Source of the DNA: Leptasterias polaris
Lineage: Eukaryota; Echinodermata; Asteroidea; Forcipulatida; Asteriidae
Direction: 5' to 3'
NCBI GenBank assembly: GCA_037783415.1
Contig: JAZGTN010000001.1
Coordinates: 124,001 to 188,000, forward strand
Length of the DNA: 64,000 nucleotides
The notes below the pieces were generated by a model that worked only from the letters and a program-made list of their open reading frames with translations, was not told where the DNA came from and did not search any database. Below are positions 63,618-64,000 of the stretch, one piece after another (within the stretch, counting starts at the first letter, position 1; the number at the start of each line of letters is the position of its first letter). Both the position numbers and the translations under genes were made by a program.

Positions 63618-64000
63618 ACAAATTCAAAGTAAGCACGGTCAAATCAACATGACATCATTTTTGGATTGGCACAAAATTTACACCACTCGAAGGTCAAGTA
63701 CTAGGGGTCATGTGACCGAATTCTTGGGGCGGAGAGACATTTCTAGACGGCGCTAGCGGCCAGAGAGTCACCCCTACCCAAAGAAAATGAGAAGTTTTCA
63801 AGCAAAATCAAAGTAAGTACGCTCAAATCAACCTGACATCATTTTTGGATTGGCACAAAATTTACACCACTCGAAGGTCAAGTACTAGGGGTCATGTGAC
63901 CGAATTCTTGGGGCGGAGAGACATTTCTAGACGGCGCTAGCGGCCAGAGAGTCACCCCTACCCAAAGAAAATGAGAAGTTTTCAAGCAAAATCAAAGTAA
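63618..64000. repeat. Partial unit at the window edge (unit 83)
   Basis: It contains a full A, a full second subunit with B-type right end (GCTAGCGG), and 15 bases of a third, so the unit has at least three subunits. The array clearly continues past the window. Confidence 0.95.

Larger units (their letters stand above)
1..64000. repeat. Higher-order satellite DNA array (184-bp subunit, 805-bp unit)
   Basis: The whole window is direct tandem repeats in one orientation. The basic subunit is 184 bp; two to five subunits followed by one 253-bp U segment make a unit. I count 82 complete units (63 x 805, 16 x 621, one each of 1173, 989 and 804 bp) plus 383 bp of another, with no unique sequence between them. 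Corresponding subunits in different units are more than 99.8% identical by eye, while A and B within one unit differ at 5 of 184 positions. That contrast defines a higher-order repeat. No gene, RNA gene or intact mobile element is visible. A role in centromere or heterochromatin is inferred from repeat type and nucleosome-like length only. I did not recognise the satellite as a named family. Confidence 0.98.

Noticed and set aside
1..64000. CRISPR array
   Set aside because: The repeats are 184 bp and continuous without variable spacers; neither length nor organisation fits.
1..64000. Tandem gene cluster such as rDNA, 5S, histone or snRNA genes
   Set aside because: No conserved RNA gene sequence, histone frame or Pol III box was seen in either the subunit or U.

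Overview
The window contains no recognisable gene. All 64 kb is the interior of one homogeneous tandem-repeat array: satellite DNA with a two-level, higher-order structure. Neither array edge is present. The array starts in phase at base 1 and runs off the right end partway through a unit. I read this as eukaryotic, probably centromeric or heterochromatic, satellite DNA. About 45% G+C (hand count of one subunit), well-kept CpG dinucleotides and few CpG transitions suggest a lineage or locus with little germline CpG methylation, so an invertebrate is plausible. The sequence alone does not name the organism.

Level 1 is a 184-bp subunit, about one nucleosome plus linker. Level 2 is a unit made of a run of subunits followed by one 253-bp unrelated segment, called U here. 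The standard unit is 805 bp (A-B-C-U). There are 82 complete units and one partial unit: 63 of 805 bp, 16 of 621 bp (two subunits, A-C-U), one of 989 bp (four subunits), one of 1173 bp (five subunits) and one of 804 bp (a 1-base deletion). These lengths sum to 63617, and the remaining 383 bp is the start of the next unit. Apart from the deletion, all length variation comes in steps of 184 bp, and U occurs exactly once per unit. I count 235 complete subunits.

A, B and C are identical in consensus over subunit positions 33-139. A differs only near its left end, beside the preceding U. C differs only near its right end, beside the following U. B equals the left part of C plus the right part of A, which is what unequal exchange between C and A would give. 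U is bracketed by two copies of the 8-mer TTTTAAAA. Removing U and one copy leaves a junction that aligns with the normal subunit-subunit junction, so U looks like an ancient insertion into a simple 184-bp satellite that then amplified together with its host repeat.

Between-unit divergence is very low: about 66 single-base departures from consensus by eye, or about 0.1%. They are unevenly spread. The stretch 14560-21367 is variant-rich, and 52463-64000 has only one that I found. Variants shared at exact unit offsets reveal adjacent-unit duplications, a nested duplication at 19206-21367 and a duplicated multi-unit block at about 26.2-33 kb. The substitutions are dominated by transversions.

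The recurrent 70-codon minus-strand open frame in U has no ATG start and appears only because the repeat recurs. I do not regard it as a gene. No multi-gene system is present. What is notable is the architecture and the turnover history of the satellite.
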